Origin: JBCCZC01 sp039188505
GTDB lineage: Bacteria; Pseudomonadota; Gammaproteobacteria; Xanthomonadales; SZUA-38
Direction: 5' to 3'
DNA: 26,366 bases
Assembly (NCBI GenBank): GCA_039188505.1
Contig: JBCCZC010000019.1
Coordinates: 1-26,366, forward strand
The position numbers were made by a program, and so were the translations under genes. Positions within the stretch are counted from its first letter, which is position 1; every line of letters starts with the position of its first letter. Shown here piece after piece: positions 1-9,874 of the stretch. Under the pieces are notes generated by a model. It searched no databases and was not told the DNA's origin. It saw nothing but the letters and a program-made list of their open reading frames with translations.

Positions 1-1636
<1,636 letters not shown>

Positions 1637-1693
1637 GCGGTGCTCGATCAACCGGCTGGGTGACGCGAGATTACCACTGCTGGCGCCGATGGG

Positions 1694-2704
1694 TCATTCG
1701 GCACTGCCCGGCTGGCGACCGAGATAGCGCAGCACACGATCGGGCTGGTCTGTGAAGATGCCTTCGACGCCCACGGCGTCCACGTAGATCCGGATGAGCG
1801 TCTCGAAGTCGGCCACCTGTGGCGGGAGGACGTCGGCTCGCAGCGTGTAGACATGGACCGGCAGCTGCCGGTCCCGGAGCCGCTGGCGGAAGGCGCTTGG
1901 ATGCAGGGCGTCGTCGACCAGCTGCGGCATCCATGCACCGACGCCGTCGGCGACTGCGGCCATGACCGCCACGCCGACCTCGCTGCGGAGCCAATCGTAG
2001 TCGGTCGGGGACTCGTCCCAGTCGTTTTCGCCAATGAGCTGAATCAGGCGAAGTTCACTACCCAGATCGATGCGAAGCCGACGGAGCTCCTCGAAGTCGA
2101 ACGTCTGGAGAAAGGCCCGGTGGGTGCGGCCCGTGTACCCATGTGCCGTCATGACAGCAAGCACCGCGCGACTGATGTCGAGCCCTCGCGCCCGGTGCCA
2201 CGCCGGCCGCTTCAGCTCGACGTAGACGCCGATGTCCTTGTCCAGGAGACGGTTGAGCTCGGCGATGAGCATCAGCTCGTCGTCGAGGCGGACCGGCGGA
2301 TGGAGGGATCGCGGACCGGCGTAGCGGGTCGGATAGATCCGCTCGCCGGACGTGACGTCGATCCGGGGTCCGATCCGCAGCGTCGCGAGCTCCGCCCAGT
2401 CGAAGTCGGCGACGTAGTAGCGGCCATCGTCGGCCGCGCGTTCCGGGAAGCGCAGCCGCACGTCCGTCGTCGCGTCGAGCGTCAGATCATGGAAGACCAC
2501 CGGCACACGATCCCGCGAAAGGACGACGTCCTGCTCGATGTAGTCCACGCCCATCGCGTGGGCGAGCACCTTGGATGCTGCCGAGTGCTCGGGCAGGTAG
2601 CCGGATACGCCGCGATGAGCGATCACCAGTGGTTCCGCTGCGGCCCAGGCGCCACCCATTAGGAGCGTCGCCAGCAAGGCAAGACGGAGCAGCCGTGGGA
2701 TCAT
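1694..2704 (-). CDS. glpQ: Periplasmic glycerophosphodiester phosphodiesterase
   Basis: Hydrolyses glycerophosphodiesters, the deacylated phospholipids, to glycerol-3-phosphate and an alcohol. The frame is open up to 2851, but I place the start at the ATG at 2704. It gives 336 residues beginning with a signal peptide (positive MIPRLLR, a hydrophobic run, cleavage near AWAAA at 20-23). Just after it come the family hallmarks: IAHRGVSG with His30-Arg31, EQD (Glu57, Asp59) and VVFHD with His72. These are the catalytic and metal-binding positions of the GDPD TIM barrel. The length and the secretion signal resemble periplasmic GlpQ rather than cytosolic UgpQ. It ends 57 bp before msbA on the same strand. 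Glycerophosphodiester specificity comes from the family and was not tested. Confidence 0.87.
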   Translation of the reverse strand: MIPRLLRLALLATLLMGGAWAAAEPLVIAHRGVSGYLPEHSAASKVLAHAMGVDYIEQDVVLSRDRVPVVFHDLTLDATTDVRLRFPERAADDGRYYVADFDWAELATLRIGPRIDVTSGERIYPTRYAGPRSLHPPVRLDDELMLIAELNRLLDKDIGVYVELKRPAWHRARGLDISRAVLAVMTAHGYTGRTHRAFLQTFDFEELRRLRIDLGSELRLIQLIGENDWDESPTDYDWLRSEVGVAVMAAVADGVGAWMPQLVDDALHPSAFRQRLRDRQLPVHVYTLRADVLPPQVADFETLIRIYVDAVGVEGIFTDQPDRVLRYLGRQPGSAE

Positions 2705-2885
2705 TCTTTTGCCCCGGCGCCCGGCGACCTCCGTGTCCTCCGGGCCCGCTTCTGCTTCGATCCGTGCCGTTGATTCGACTTCCATGGTCCTGACCCTCTG
2801 CAAGACGCCTTCCAGGAACGTCCGCTGGCTGACTGAGGAGCAGCCTAGCAACAGGGAGTTACAGGCGGATCAACGGCCGGTGTCG

Positions 2886-3239
2886 TCAGCCGGCTCCTTC
2901 CGGCATGCAGTCGTACTCGTAGGCGCGCTCGTCCTTGTATTCCGTGACCCAGAGCACCGGCACGTAGAAGAGGAACGCGCCGATGATGGCCCCGACATCC
3001 GGATCCTCGTTGCGATGGAACTCGTGGCTATCCGCCTGGCAGCCCGGACGCTGGAGGACGACCTCGTTCTTCGAGAACGCGACTTTCCGATCGGAATAGC
3101 GGGCCTGGCCCGTCCCGATGTATTCGCCGTTCACGTAAATCCTGGCGTCCGGGTCGGAGGCGCGAATGGTGGTCGACGCAGAGCACCCGCTCAGTGCGCC
3201 AACCAGGACGATCAATGTCAGCAGCAAGGACCTCGACAT
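2886..3239 (-). CDS. Small PEGA-like lipoprotein, function unknown
   Basis: The frame is open from 3422, but I start at the ATG at 3239 because it gives a textbook lipoprotein of 117 residues: MSRSLLLTLIVLVGALSGC, with the lipobox ending at Cys19. An AGGGAG ribosome site lies shortly upstream. The mature part begins SASTTIRASDPDARIYVNGEYIGTG, a short beta segment resembling PEGA-type repeats of surface lipoproteins. A hydrophobic stretch VGAIIGAFLFYVPVLWV near residues 84-100 could be membrane-associated or buried. Two further cysteines (in RPGCQ and YDCMPEG) could form a disulfide. It lies 181 bp upstream of the phosphodiesterase start on the same strand. I do not recognise a defined family and assign no function beyond envelope lipoprotein. 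Confidence 0.75.
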   Translation of the reverse strand: MSRSLLLTLIVLVGALSGCSASTTIRASDPDARIYVNGEYIGTGQARYSDRKVAFSKNEVVLQRPGCQADSHEFHRNEDPDVGAIIGAFLFYVPVLWVTEYKDERAYEYDCMPEGAG

Positions 3240-3446
3240 GATCCTGATCTCCCTGTTGGTGTGTGACCCCGGAGCCAGTCTGCTGCGATGACGCTGAACC
3301 GTTTCTGAATCGCCGTTGCGGTCGCTGCGCCTGCGGCAGCAGGGCTGAATGCCGGCCCTCGATCCGCGAAAAGGGCTGTTCGCGTCAAACCATTGAAGAA
3401 GCGGAAGGTCTCGGAACGACAAGCGGAGACCGGTGAGGGCTACCGG

Positions 3447-4292
3447 CTAAAGCTCGGGCGCGACCATCGGCACCTGCTCGGGCGCATCGCGGGTCAGTCC
3501 GTCGGTCGGCGCGTCCTCCCCGGCGAGAAACGCGGCAAGCACCCGGTTCGTGGCGAGGATGGCGTCGAAGGGCGTGCCGTGGCGGGAGTCGGCGACGACA
3601 CGGAAGGTCGCGCCCATGGCGGCGGCCCAGCGTCGCTTCTCCTCCAGCGGCGTATAGTCGAACTCGGCCGAGAGCACCAGGGAACGTGCCGTGAGCTCGT
3701 CCAGCCGGGCGGCCGCGCACCAGCCGGCCAGCGCGCGGACAGATTCCAGATAGGGACGCCGGGCGTTCGCGCCGACGACTTCCTCGACGCGCCGGCGCAT
3801 CGGGGCCTGATGCGGATCGGGAAACAGACGCGCCGCGACCATGCGCGCCGTGCGCCGCAGGCCGAAGAGCCGCACCATCGTGAGCTGCAGATGGACCTCC
3901 AGCCACTTGCGCCAGTGATCGACACGATAGGTCGGAAGCGCATTGATCATGACGAGCTGCCGGCAGGCCTGCGGCCGGGCGAGCGCCATGGCCAGCGCCA
4001 CGGCGCCGCCGAGGGAGAAGCCGACGATGCTGCAGCGCTCGACGCCGAGATGATCGATGAGGACCCAGAGGTCATCTGCAAAGCCATCGATGCTGTAGGG
4101 CCCGGCGGGCCGGCCCGAGAGGCCGGATCCCCGGAGGTCCGGTACGATGACCTGAAACCGCTCCCGCAGGGCCGGAATCTGGAAGGCCCAGTCCGCGCCG
4201 CTCGACCCGAGCCCGTGGATCAGCACGACCGCGTCACCGGTCCCGTGGACGTCGAAGTGGATTTCCGTTCCGTTGACGCTGGCCAGCGGCAT
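3447..4292 (-). CDS. Alpha/beta-fold hydrolase
   Basis: A 281-residue single-domain serine hydrolase without a signal peptide, so probably cytoplasmic. It has the oxyanion motif VLIHGLGSSG (23-32), the strand-3 segment PDLRGSGLS (51-59) and the nucleophile elbow GFSLGG with Ser93. The expected acid is Asp212 (SAEFDYTP) and the catalytic histidine is His238 (DSRHGTPFD), so the triad is complete. The start could be the GTG at 4295 or the ATG at 4292; I prefer ATG because a G-rich ribosome site (AGGGGGG) lies about 5 bases upstream. It diverges from the zinc-ribbon membrane gene across about 100 bp. The family includes 3-oxoadipate enol-lactonases, haloperoxidase-like esterases and BioH-like enzymes. 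The sequence alone does not fix a substrate. Confidence 0.88.
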   Translation of the reverse strand: MPLASVNGTEIHFDVHGTGDAVVLIHGLGSSGADWAFQIPALRERFQVIVPDLRGSGLSGRPAGPYSIDGFADDLWVLIDHLGVERCSIVGFSLGGAVALAMALARPQACRQLVMINALPTYRVDHWRKWLEVHLQLTMVRLFGLRRTARMVAARLFPDPHQAPMRRRVEEVVGANARRPYLESVRALAGWCAAARLDELTARSLVLSAEFDYTPLEEKRRWAAAMGATFRVVADSRHGTPFDAILATNRVLAAFLAGEDAPTDGLTRDAPEQVPMVAPEL

Positions 4293-4393
4293 CACAGCCC
4301 CCCTGTTCGAGGCGCCAGCCTACATCGCCTCGCCGTGGTTGCGGCGTGGAAGCGCGAACGGGAGAATGCGGCCATTGGCGACGAGCGCGATTC

Positions 4394-4933
4394 ATGGCGA
4401 CGACGAACAAGGGTAGCTGGAGCATCCGTATTGGCACCGCCCTGCTGGTGCTCGCGGCTATGTTCTTCGTGCTCGCCTTGATGATGCTGGCGGATCCGCT
4501 CGAGGGCGAGGGCCGTCTCGAGTCGCTCGTTCCCGGACTGTTCTTCTGCGCCGTCACGCTCATTCCGGGCGTCGTCCTGCTGCTCTCGGGACGACGCAAG
4601 CGCCGAACCGGGGAGTTCGAACAGACCATGCTCGGCTACATCCGCAGCTTCGACCGGTTCTCCGCCCAGGAGCTCGCGAAGCGGATCGACCGCTCGGAGC
4701 TCGAGGTCGAACAGCTCATCGCGAGGCTCAGCACCCGCCCGGACCTTGACCTCGTCTTCCACCGTCCGGACCGGACCTGGGCGCATCGAGGACGCATCTC
4801 CGAGGACCATGCGATCGTCGATCACTGCAGCAGCTGTGGCGCCCACGTCGGGCAGCAGCTGATCCTCGAAGGCGAACGGATCCGCTGCACCTACTGCGAC
4901 CAGGTGCTCCGCGCGCCGGGGGCCGCCGCATGA
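4394..4933 (+). CDS. Membrane protein with winged-helix-like region and C-terminal zinc ribbon
   Basis: This 179-residue protein starts at the ATG at 4394; the longer open frame from 4346 adds a basic leader with no membrane logic. Two transmembrane helices lie at about 11-32 and 44-66, followed by basic RRKRR. Residues about 74-130 look like a compact winged-helix domain: EFEQTMLGYIRSFDRFSAQE, then two more helices (residues about 91-112), then a short hairpin (FHRPDRTWAHRG). The C-terminus carries a CxxC...CxxC zinc-ribbon signature at Cys145, Cys148, Cys165 and Cys168. A membrane-tethered DNA-, RNA- or protein-binding regulator is possible, but that is inference. Its stop overlaps the start of the universal stress protein (ATGA), so the two are probably translationally coupled. 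I know no named family for this arrangement. Confidence 0.78.
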   Translation: MATTNKGSWSIRIGTALLVLAAMFFVLALMMLADPLEGEGRLESLVPGLFFCAVTLIPGVVLLLSGRRKRRTGEFEQTMLGYIRSFDRFSAQELAKRIDRSELEVEQLIARLSTRPDLDLVFHRPDRTWAHRGRISEDHAIVDHCSSCGAHVGQQLILEGERIRCTYCDQVLRAPGAAA

Positions 4934-5367
4934 AGATCCTGGTCGCGATCGACCTGTCGCGGGCATCGCAGCGGGTGATGGAAACGGCGCGCGCCCTGGC
5001 CAAGGCGCTGGGCGCGACCGTGACGGTGGCCCACGTCGCGGACGCGGAGCTCGAGCCGACGGCGTTCGAGGCCGGCCACGACGAGAGCCGCCGCCAGCTT
5101 GCAGCCGAGCTGCGTGCAGAGCACGAGGCGGTCCAGGCTCACGCCGGCCTCCTGCGCGGTGCGGGCATCGAGGCGACCGGTCTGCTGCTCAAAGGTCCCG
5201 TCATCGCAACGCTACTGCGGGAGATCAAAAGGGTCGGCGCGGACCACGTCGTCATGGGCAGTCACGGTCGCGGCGCCCTGTTCGAGTCGCTCGTCGGCAG
5301 TACCTCCGCAGGCGTCGTCAGGAAGGCAAGCGTCCCGGTCACCATCGTCCCGGTACGTCCCGCATGA
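4930..5367 (+). CDS. Universal stress protein, UspA family, ATP-binding type
   Basis: A 145-residue single Usp domain beginning MKILVAIDLSRAS, the usual first strand and loop. Near the C-terminus GSHGRGALFESLVGSTS exactly fits the ATP-binding pattern G-x2-G-x9-G-S/T. The last strand is VPVTIVPV. This places it with nucleotide-binding (MJ0577-like) members rather than non-binding UspA. Such proteins are cytoplasmic dimers linked to stress, growth arrest or energy sensing. It overlaps the genes on both sides by 4 bp (ATGA at 4930 and again at 5364), so it sits inside a tightly coupled operon with two membrane proteins. A regulatory partnership with the preceding zinc-ribbon protein is plausible but unproven. 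Confidence 0.92.
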   Translation: MKILVAIDLSRASQRVMETARALAKALGATVTVAHVADAELEPTAFEAGHDESRRQLAAELRAEHEAVQAHAGLLRGAGIEATGLLLKGPVIATLLREIKRVGADHVVMGSHGRGALFESLVGSTSAGVVRKASVPVTIVPVRPA

Positions 5368-5813
5368 AGCCCTGGCACCGGCGTGTCCTTGGCTTCCTCG
5401 CCGCGGCGCTTACCGCCACCTTGCTCGCGACCACGGCATCCACCCAGTCGGTGCTCGCCAGCCTCGGCGGTCTGGGCGTGGAGGTTCCCCTGTCGGTCCG
5501 TTTCGAGGCGACCGTCCACGATTGGCTGGGCATGGGACCGCTCTACGGTGCGCTCATCACGGCCGGTTTTCTGGTCGCCCTGCTGACGGCCGGCGTGATC
5601 GTGCGCTTTGCCCCCGCGACCCGCGGCTGGCTGTATCCGCTCGCCGGCGCCGTGGCCGTCGCCACGATCCTCATCGCTATGAAGAGCGTCTTCGAGATCT
5701 CGACCATCGCGGGCGCCCGCACGCTCGCGGGCCTCGCCATGCAGATGCTCGCCGGTGCTGCCGGCGGTTGGGTCTTCGGCCGCGTCACCCGGAGGAACAT
5801 CGATGGCACATAG
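5364..5813 (+). CDS. Small integral membrane protein, unknown function
   Basis: A 149-residue protein starting in an ATGA overlap with the universal stress gene. Four hydrophobic helices are visible: residues about 8-28, 60-82, 90-107 and 118-139. The first is followed by a periplasmic stretch (LGVEVPLSVRFEATVHDWLG) and the end is basic (GRVTRRNIDGT). The pattern suggests an inner-membrane protein with four helices and both ends cytoplasmic. I recognise no family motif or catalytic residue. Its last 11 bases overlap the start of the sugar dehydrogenase gene, whose ribosome site lies inside it, so the two should be co-expressed. It could assist the secreted quinoprotein, for example in membrane attachment, but nothing in the sequence shows this. 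Confidence 0.8.
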   Translation: MKPWHRRVLGFLAAALTATLLATTASTQSVLASLGGLGVEVPLSVRFEATVHDWLGMGPLYGALITAGFLVALLTAGVIVRFAPATRGWLYPLAGAVAVATILIAMKSVFEISTIAGARTLAGLAMQMLAGAAGGWVFGRVTRRNIDGT

Positions 5814-6903
5814 GAAACAAGGCGGGCTCGGCCTGCTGGCCGCCGTGCTTCTCCTGGCCGCCAGCGCCCATGCCGAGGTGCAGGTGGAGACCGTGGCCGA
5901 TGGCTTCGGCCAACCCTGGTGCATCGCCTTCCTGCCCAGCGGCGACATGCTCATCACCGAGCGCGGCGGCGCGCTCCATCGCCTCGAGCCGTCCGGCGAG
6001 CGCCGACCGATCGATGGTGTCCCGCCGGTCTTCGCCCGTTCCCAGGGCGGCCTGTTCGACGTGCTGCCCGCGCCCGACTTCGCGACGAGTCAGCGGCTCT
6101 ACCTGTCCTACGCCCACGGCGACGGCAAGGCCAACGCGCTGCGCGTCGCGACGGCGACGCTTGTTGAGACAGCGCTCGAGGACCTGACGGTGGTGTTCGA
6201 AGCAGCGCCCCTCAAGGACACGCCCGTGCACTACGGCGGCCGCATGGCCTGGCTGCCCGACGACACGCTGCTGGTCACGACCGGCGATGGCTTCGACTAC
6301 CGCGAGGCGGCTCAGGGACTCGACAACCACCTCGGAAAGACCATCCGCATCGACACCGACGGCAAGGCGCCGGCGGACAACCCGTTCACCGGGGACCCGG
6401 ACGCACTGGATGAAATCTGGACCTACGGGCACCGCAACCCCCAGGGCATCGCCGTGGATCCGGTCACCGGTCACGTGTTCCAGCACGAACACGGCCCGAA
6501 GGGCGGTGACGAGGTGAACCGGCTGGTCGCGGGCAACAACTACGGCTGGCCGGCCATCAGCTACGGCCTCGACTACAACGGCGCCTATGTGACCCCATTC
6601 GTGGCCTATCCGGGCATGGAGCAGCCGCTGCTGCACTGGACGCCGTCGATCGCCCCCGCCGGGTTGGCGGTCTACCGCGGCGAGCTGTTCCCCGGATGGA
6701 ATGGCAACCTGCTGGCCACCGCCCTGGTCGAGCAGTCCCTACGGCGCGTGGAGGTCGACGCCAGCGGCAAGCTGGTCAACCAGTCGGTGGTCGTATCCGG
6801 CCTCGGTCGGCTACGCGATGTTCGCGTGGCCCCCGACGGATCGATCTATCTCCTGGATGAATCCGCGGGCCGCATCCTGCGCCTCGTACCCGAGGGCAAC
6901 TGA
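5803..6903 (+). CDS. Secreted PQQ-dependent sugar (aldose) dehydrogenase, YliI/GSDH type
   Basis: A beta-propeller quinoprotein expected to oxidise aldose sugars in the periplasm with PQQ and calcium. I choose ATG at 5803 (366 residues) over the open frame at 5755. A perfect GGAGG site sits just upstream, and the protein then begins with a signal peptide cleaved after AHA (about residue 24). Family landmarks in order are GFGQPWCIAFLPSGDMLITER, VHYGGRMAWLPDDTLLVTTGDG, HLGKTIRIDTDGKAPADNPF, EIWTYGHRNPQGIAVDP, FQHEHGPKGGDEVN and NNYGWPAISYG. These correspond to the conserved propeller blades and cofactor site of soluble GSDH and E. coli YliI. The length is normal. No PQQ biosynthesis gene lies in the window, so cofactor supply is unknown. 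Confidence 0.93.
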   Translation: MAHRKQGGLGLLAAVLLLAASAHAEVQVETVADGFGQPWCIAFLPSGDMLITERGGALHRLEPSGERRPIDGVPPVFARSQGGLFDVLPAPDFATSQRLYLSYAHGDGKANALRVATATLVETALEDLTVVFEAAPLKDTPVHYGGRMAWLPDDTLLVTTGDGFDYREAAQGLDNHLGKTIRIDTDGKAPADNPFTGDPDALDEIWTYGHRNPQGIAVDPVTGHVFQHEHGPKGGDEVNRLVAGNNYGWPAISYGLDYNGAYVTPFVAYPGMEQPLLHWTPSIAPAGLAVYRGELFPGWNGNLLATALVEQSLRRVEVDASGKLVNQSVVVSGLGRLRDVRVAPDGSIYLLDESAGRILRLVPEGN

Positions 6904-6907
6904 CCGG

Positions 6908-7687
6908 CTATTCGACGGCCTGCTGGAGCGACCGGATCTCCGCCAGATCCTTGGGCGGCTCTTGCCAGAGCGGCGCCTCCGCCTTGATCCAGGAACGCAG
7001 GTCCTCCGGAATATCCTCGAAGCGCTCGAGGCGCCAGGTCACGAGATGCATCACCGATTCGCCCCCGCCCGCCCAGCGCGGCAGCGGCCCAACGCGGGCC
7101 CAGCTCAGCTGGTGCGGCTCCGAGACGCTGTCGGGCTGGATGAAGAAGTCGTAGTTCTCCCACGCCTCGTAGCGACCCGCGCCGCCGGGCAGCGGGAAAT
7201 CGAGAAAGACGGGCGCCGAGAAGACGTGGGTGTCGCCCACGACGCGGTGGGCCATGGATCCCCCCTCGATCTTGCGCACCCCGTCACCGCGCCCCTGCTC
7301 GACCAGCGTCCTGAGACCGTCACCGTCGAGTTCATAGGTGATGAACTGATAGTCATAGGCGATCGGCTCGACCGGCTGCCCGTCGAAGGTCTCGAGGATC
7401 GCGCCCGTCTCCACGTCGCGGAAGACATAGATCTTGCGGTTGTACTGATGCGCGAGCGGCGCCTCGGCATCGGGCCAGTGCGCGCGGGCCGTGTCGAAGC
7501 CCTCCATATGAAACAGCAGTTCGCCCGAAGGAAAGGCCCGGACCGTGCCGGTGGAGTACCAGTACACCGGCTCACCGGTGCCGACGCGGGCGTCGATCCA
7601 GAGGTCGAAGCTCTGCCGATCGAACCCTTCGGCCATGGCGGCGGCCGGGAGGGCTAGTACGAGTCCGAACAGCTGTCGCCAGTGCAT
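6908..7687 (-). CDS. Exported DUF1838 family protein
   Basis: The open frame runs to 7924, but ATG at 7687 has a strong ribosome site (AGGAG, then AAGGATC) and gives a 259-residue protein with a signal peptide cleaved after ALPAAAMA (about residue 19). The mature part has DLWIDARVGTGEPVYWYSTG, LLFHMEGFDTARAH, KIYVFRDVETGAI and, near the end, WENYDFFIQPDS, SWARVGPLPRW and VMHLVTWRLERFEDIPEDL. I recognise this as the DUF1838 layout, a family with no established activity. It faces the sugar dehydrogenase tail to tail with only 4 bp between, and starts 19 bp after the Sel1-repeat gene on the same strand. Its function is unknown. Confidence 0.85.
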   Translation of the reverse strand: MHWRQLFGLVLALPAAAMAEGFDRQSFDLWIDARVGTGEPVYWYSTGTVRAFPSGELLFHMEGFDTARAHWPDAEAPLAHQYNRKIYVFRDVETGAILETFDGQPVEPIAYDYQFITYELDGDGLRTLVEQGRGDGVRKIEGGSMAHRVVGDTHVFSAPVFLDFPLPGGAGRYEAWENYDFFIQPDSVSEPHQLSWARVGPLPRWAGGGESVMHLVTWRLERFEDIPEDLRSWIKAEAPLWQEPPKDLAEIRSLQQAVE

Positions 7688-7706
7688 GATCCTTCTCCTG
7701 TGTTGA

Positions 7707-8981
7707 TCAATGCCGGGCAGCGATCCCTGCCGGCAGGTGCGGGGACGCCGGCGGCTCCCAGACCGCGGCGCGTTCCCGCGCGCGCTGTCGGGCCGCCTCG
7801 TCGAGCCGATCCTCGAGCTGGGCCGCGAGCGCTGCCCCCTGTCCCTCCGGCTGACGCTGCGCGGACACGTGCGCCGTCGCGCAGGCGTCTTCAAGCCGCC
7901 CGATACTGGCCTGCAGAGCCGCAAGAGAGGTCAGCGCCCCGACGTGGCCTGAGGCCACCGCGAACTCGAACAGCGCTTCTGCCATGACCGGATCGCGAGC
8001 AATGCCTTCGCCCCGCGCCGCCATCACACCAAGGTTGTGGGCCGCGCCGGGATGGCCTGCGGCCGTCGCCCGCCGATAGCAGCCCGACGCTGCGGCCACG
8101 TCGGCGACGGCGCCGATGCCCTGCTCCAGGCAGACTCCGAGCGCGTAAAGCGCGTCCGGGTGTCCTCGCTCGGCGGCCAGGCGGTAGTAGTTGACGGCGC
8201 CCACCGGGTCACGCTCGGCGCCACCGAGCCCCTCCCGCAGCACCTCGCCCATCTGAAACTGGGCCGAGGCGTCGCCGGCACGAGCGGCTTCGAGGAGCAG
8301 GCGCGAACCGGCCTGGGGCTTCGCGGGCCCGCCGCGGCCCTCGACCATCATGACGGCGAGGGCGTACATGGCCGGCGGGTGATGTTTGCGCGCCGCGTGA
8401 GCAAACAGTTTGCGGGCCAGCTCCGCGTTGACATCGAGGCCGCGCCCCTCGAGCAGGCTCACGCCGAGATTGAAAAGCCCCGGCGGATCCTCGAGCTGCG
8501 CCGCACGCTTGAACCAGCCGTTGGCCGCCGCGGGATTCTGCGGAAGGCCACCGTCCATGAGGTGCCCGCCAAGGCAGTTCATCGCCAGGGCTGAACCGGC
8601 CTCGGCTGAAACCTCGAGGAGGCGTCGGCCCCGATTCGGGTCGCGGGGCACGCCACCCTCTCCCGTGATCAGCGCTTCGCCGAGCAGACAGGTGGCCTTC
8701 TCATCACCGTGGTTCGCGGCGAATTCGAGGGCGGGCATGGCGAGGTCGGGCCGCGGCGCGATGCCGGACTGCGGCAGTCCGCGGAGCGCGAGCAGACCGA
8801 CATTGAAGGCAGCTGCCTGGTGCCCTTGCCGCGCGGCCCGGTCATACCAGCGCAGCGCCTCCTCGAGATCCACTGCCCGGTCGTGCCGTCCCTCCCGGAA
8901 GACGTGCCCCAGCTCGCACTGGGCGTCGACATCGCCGGCCTGTGCCGCGGCCTCGAGTTCGGGGAAGGCGTGCTCGTTCAT
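7707..8981 (-). CDS. Sel1-like repeat (SLR/TPR-like) protein
   Basis: A 424-residue protein built almost entirely of Sel1-like repeats of about 36 residues. I see about nine to ten units, for example DAQCELGHVFREGRHDRAVD, QAAAFNVGLLALRGLPQSG, PPGLFNLGVSLLEGRGLD, PPAMYALAVMMVEGRGGPA and PGAAHNLGVMAARGEGIARD. Each has the A.x.LG...G pattern with the helix pair ending in W/F...AA..G. Such solenoids are protein-binding scaffolds, often in envelope stress or secretion. No signal peptide is visible (MNEHAFPELEAAAQAG), so it is predicted cytoplasmic. The C-terminus departs from the repeats into a charged helix (QRARERAAVWEPP). It lies just upstream of the DUF1838 gene on the same strand and could share its transcript. 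The partner is unknown. Confidence 0.9.
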   Translation of the reverse strand: MNEHAFPELEAAAQAGDVDAQCELGHVFREGRHDRAVDLEEALRWYDRAARQGHQAAAFNVGLLALRGLPQSGIAPRPDLAMPALEFAANHGDEKATCLLGEALITGEGGVPRDPNRGRRLLEVSAEAGSALAMNCLGGHLMDGGLPQNPAAANGWFKRAAQLEDPPGLFNLGVSLLEGRGLDVNAELARKLFAHAARKHHPPAMYALAVMMVEGRGGPAKPQAGSRLLLEAARAGDASAQFQMGEVLREGLGGAERDPVGAVNYYRLAAERGHPDALYALGVCLEQGIGAVADVAAASGCYRRATAAGHPGAAHNLGVMAARGEGIARDPVMAEALFEFAVASGHVGALTSLAALQASIGRLEDACATAHVSAQRQPEGQGAALAAQLEDRLDEAARQRARERAAVWEPPASPHLPAGIAARH

Positions 8982-9024
8982 CGCGGCAGTCTAACCCGAC
9001 GAGAGCGGTCGTCGCGGGAGCTGC

Positions 9025-9354
9025 TCAACCGAGGAGGCCCTGGCGGGCGCAGTCGCCGGCGTCGAGGGCCATGTGGATGAGCAGCCCGATGGCAATCACG
9101 CGGAGTCGTCGGAAGGCCAGCGCAACGACGTAGCCGCCAATGGCCCAGCCCGAATGAAGGGGATGAGTGCCGATGCTGCAGCGGTCGGGATCGTAGATGG
9201 GATCGGCGAGCAGGTGGTCGAGGTCGACGACCATGGTCGCGCAGAGGATGAGCCAGGTCCGCATCCGCCGCCCCGGTTTCCAGCCGACGCGCGCCACGAC
9301 CGCGGGCACTAGAAAGTGCAGCGCGAGATGGAGCGACCCGGCGACCGTGAGCAT
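9025..9354 (-). CDS. Small membrane protein resembling DUF6122
   Basis: I start at the ATG at 9354, only 5 bases after the thioesterase stop, which gives 109 residues. The open frame upstream to 9396 overlaps the thioesterase and adds only basic residues. The protein is hydrophobic (MLTVAGSLHLALHFLVPAVV, then WLILCATMVVDLDHLLADP). It has a histidine- and aspartate-rich core, MVVDLDHLLADPIYDPDRCS followed by GTHPLHSG, and a last helix with HMALDAGDC. This D.DH...D / H.LH / H..LD pattern resembles membrane-bound metal-dependent hydrolases of the YdjM/DUF457 kind. As I recall it matches DUF6122, whose activity is not known. Metal binding and hydrolase activity are inference. It is probably co-transcribed with the thioesterase. 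Confidence 0.8.
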   Translation of the reverse strand: MLTVAGSLHLALHFLVPAVVARVGWKPGRRMRTWLILCATMVVDLDHLLADPIYDPDRCSIGTHPLHSGWAIGGYVVALAFRRLRVIAIGLLIHMALDAGDCARQGLLG

Positions 9355-9359
9355 GGATC

Positions 9360-9770
9360 TCAGCCGTCGCGGGCGACAACGAAGCGCGCCTCGCACTCGG
9401 CAACGACCACGTTGTCCTCGCGCCGGCGGATCTCGCCGTACAGCCGAGCGACGCGGCCGCGACGCTCGAGGAGCCGGCCCTCGACGATCACGGGGGTGCC
9501 GACGCGGAGCGGCTTGCGAAAGCGCGTATCGCAGCGCGCCGTGTGTCCGTGGATACCCTGGAGGAAGAGCCAGTTCGCCATGACGTCATCGAGCGCACTG
9601 AAGAGGATGCCGCCGTGCGTCACGTCGTCCCAGCCGACGTGATTCGGCCCCGGGGTGAATTCGCCCAGGCACAGGTCGCCGTCCATGCGGTAGGGGATGC
9701 GCAGGCCGATCGGATTGGTCTGGCTGCAGACGAAGCAGTTGTTGTCGGTGTAGGTCGGCCGCTCGCTCAC
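9360..9770 (-). CDS. Hotdog-fold thioesterase, PaaI family
   Basis: A 136-residue hotdog protein expected to hydrolyse acyl-CoA or related thioesters in the cytoplasm. I use the GTG at 9770: an AAGGAG site sits 6 bases upstream, whereas the open frame to 9866 reads into the divergent promoter region. The N-terminus has the Cys pair NNCFVCSQTNPIGLRIPY (Cys12, Cys15) seen in a PaaI-like subgroup. The central helix HGGILFSALDDVMAN (His52, Asp61) is the usual active-site helix. Strands TRFRKPLRVGTPVIVEGRLL and AECEARFVV follow as in the family. The length is normal. It is followed after 5 bases by the DUF6122-like gene and diverges from the ATP-grasp gene. The substrate is unknown. Confidence 0.9.
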   Translation of the reverse strand: MSERPTYTDNNCFVCSQTNPIGLRIPYRMDGDLCLGEFTPGPNHVGWDDVTHGGILFSALDDVMANWLFLQGIHGHTARCDTRFRKPLRVGTPVIVEGRLLERRGRVARLYGEIRRREDNVVVAECEARFVVARDG

Positions 9771-9776
9771 AGTGGT

Positions 9777-9782
9777 CTCCTT
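9777..9782 (-). promoter_or_regulatory. Ribosome binding site deciding a GTG start
   Basis: On the minus strand this reads AAGGAG, with 6 bases between it and the GTG at 9770. It decides the start of the thioesterase gene, because no ATG with a comparable site exists in the open frame upstream. Confidence 0.75.
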
Positions 9783-9874
9783 CTCGAGCGGTGGACCATA
9801 GCGCGAATCCCCGTGCAGCGGGTGGAGATCACCTTCACGTGCGCCCACGGGCGAGTCGTGCTGCAATCGCGGCC

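Noticed and set aside
3240..3446. TTGACG upstream of the PEGA-like lipoprotein as a promoter -35
   Set aside because: No acceptable -10 hexamer lies 16-18 bases downstream on the minus strand.
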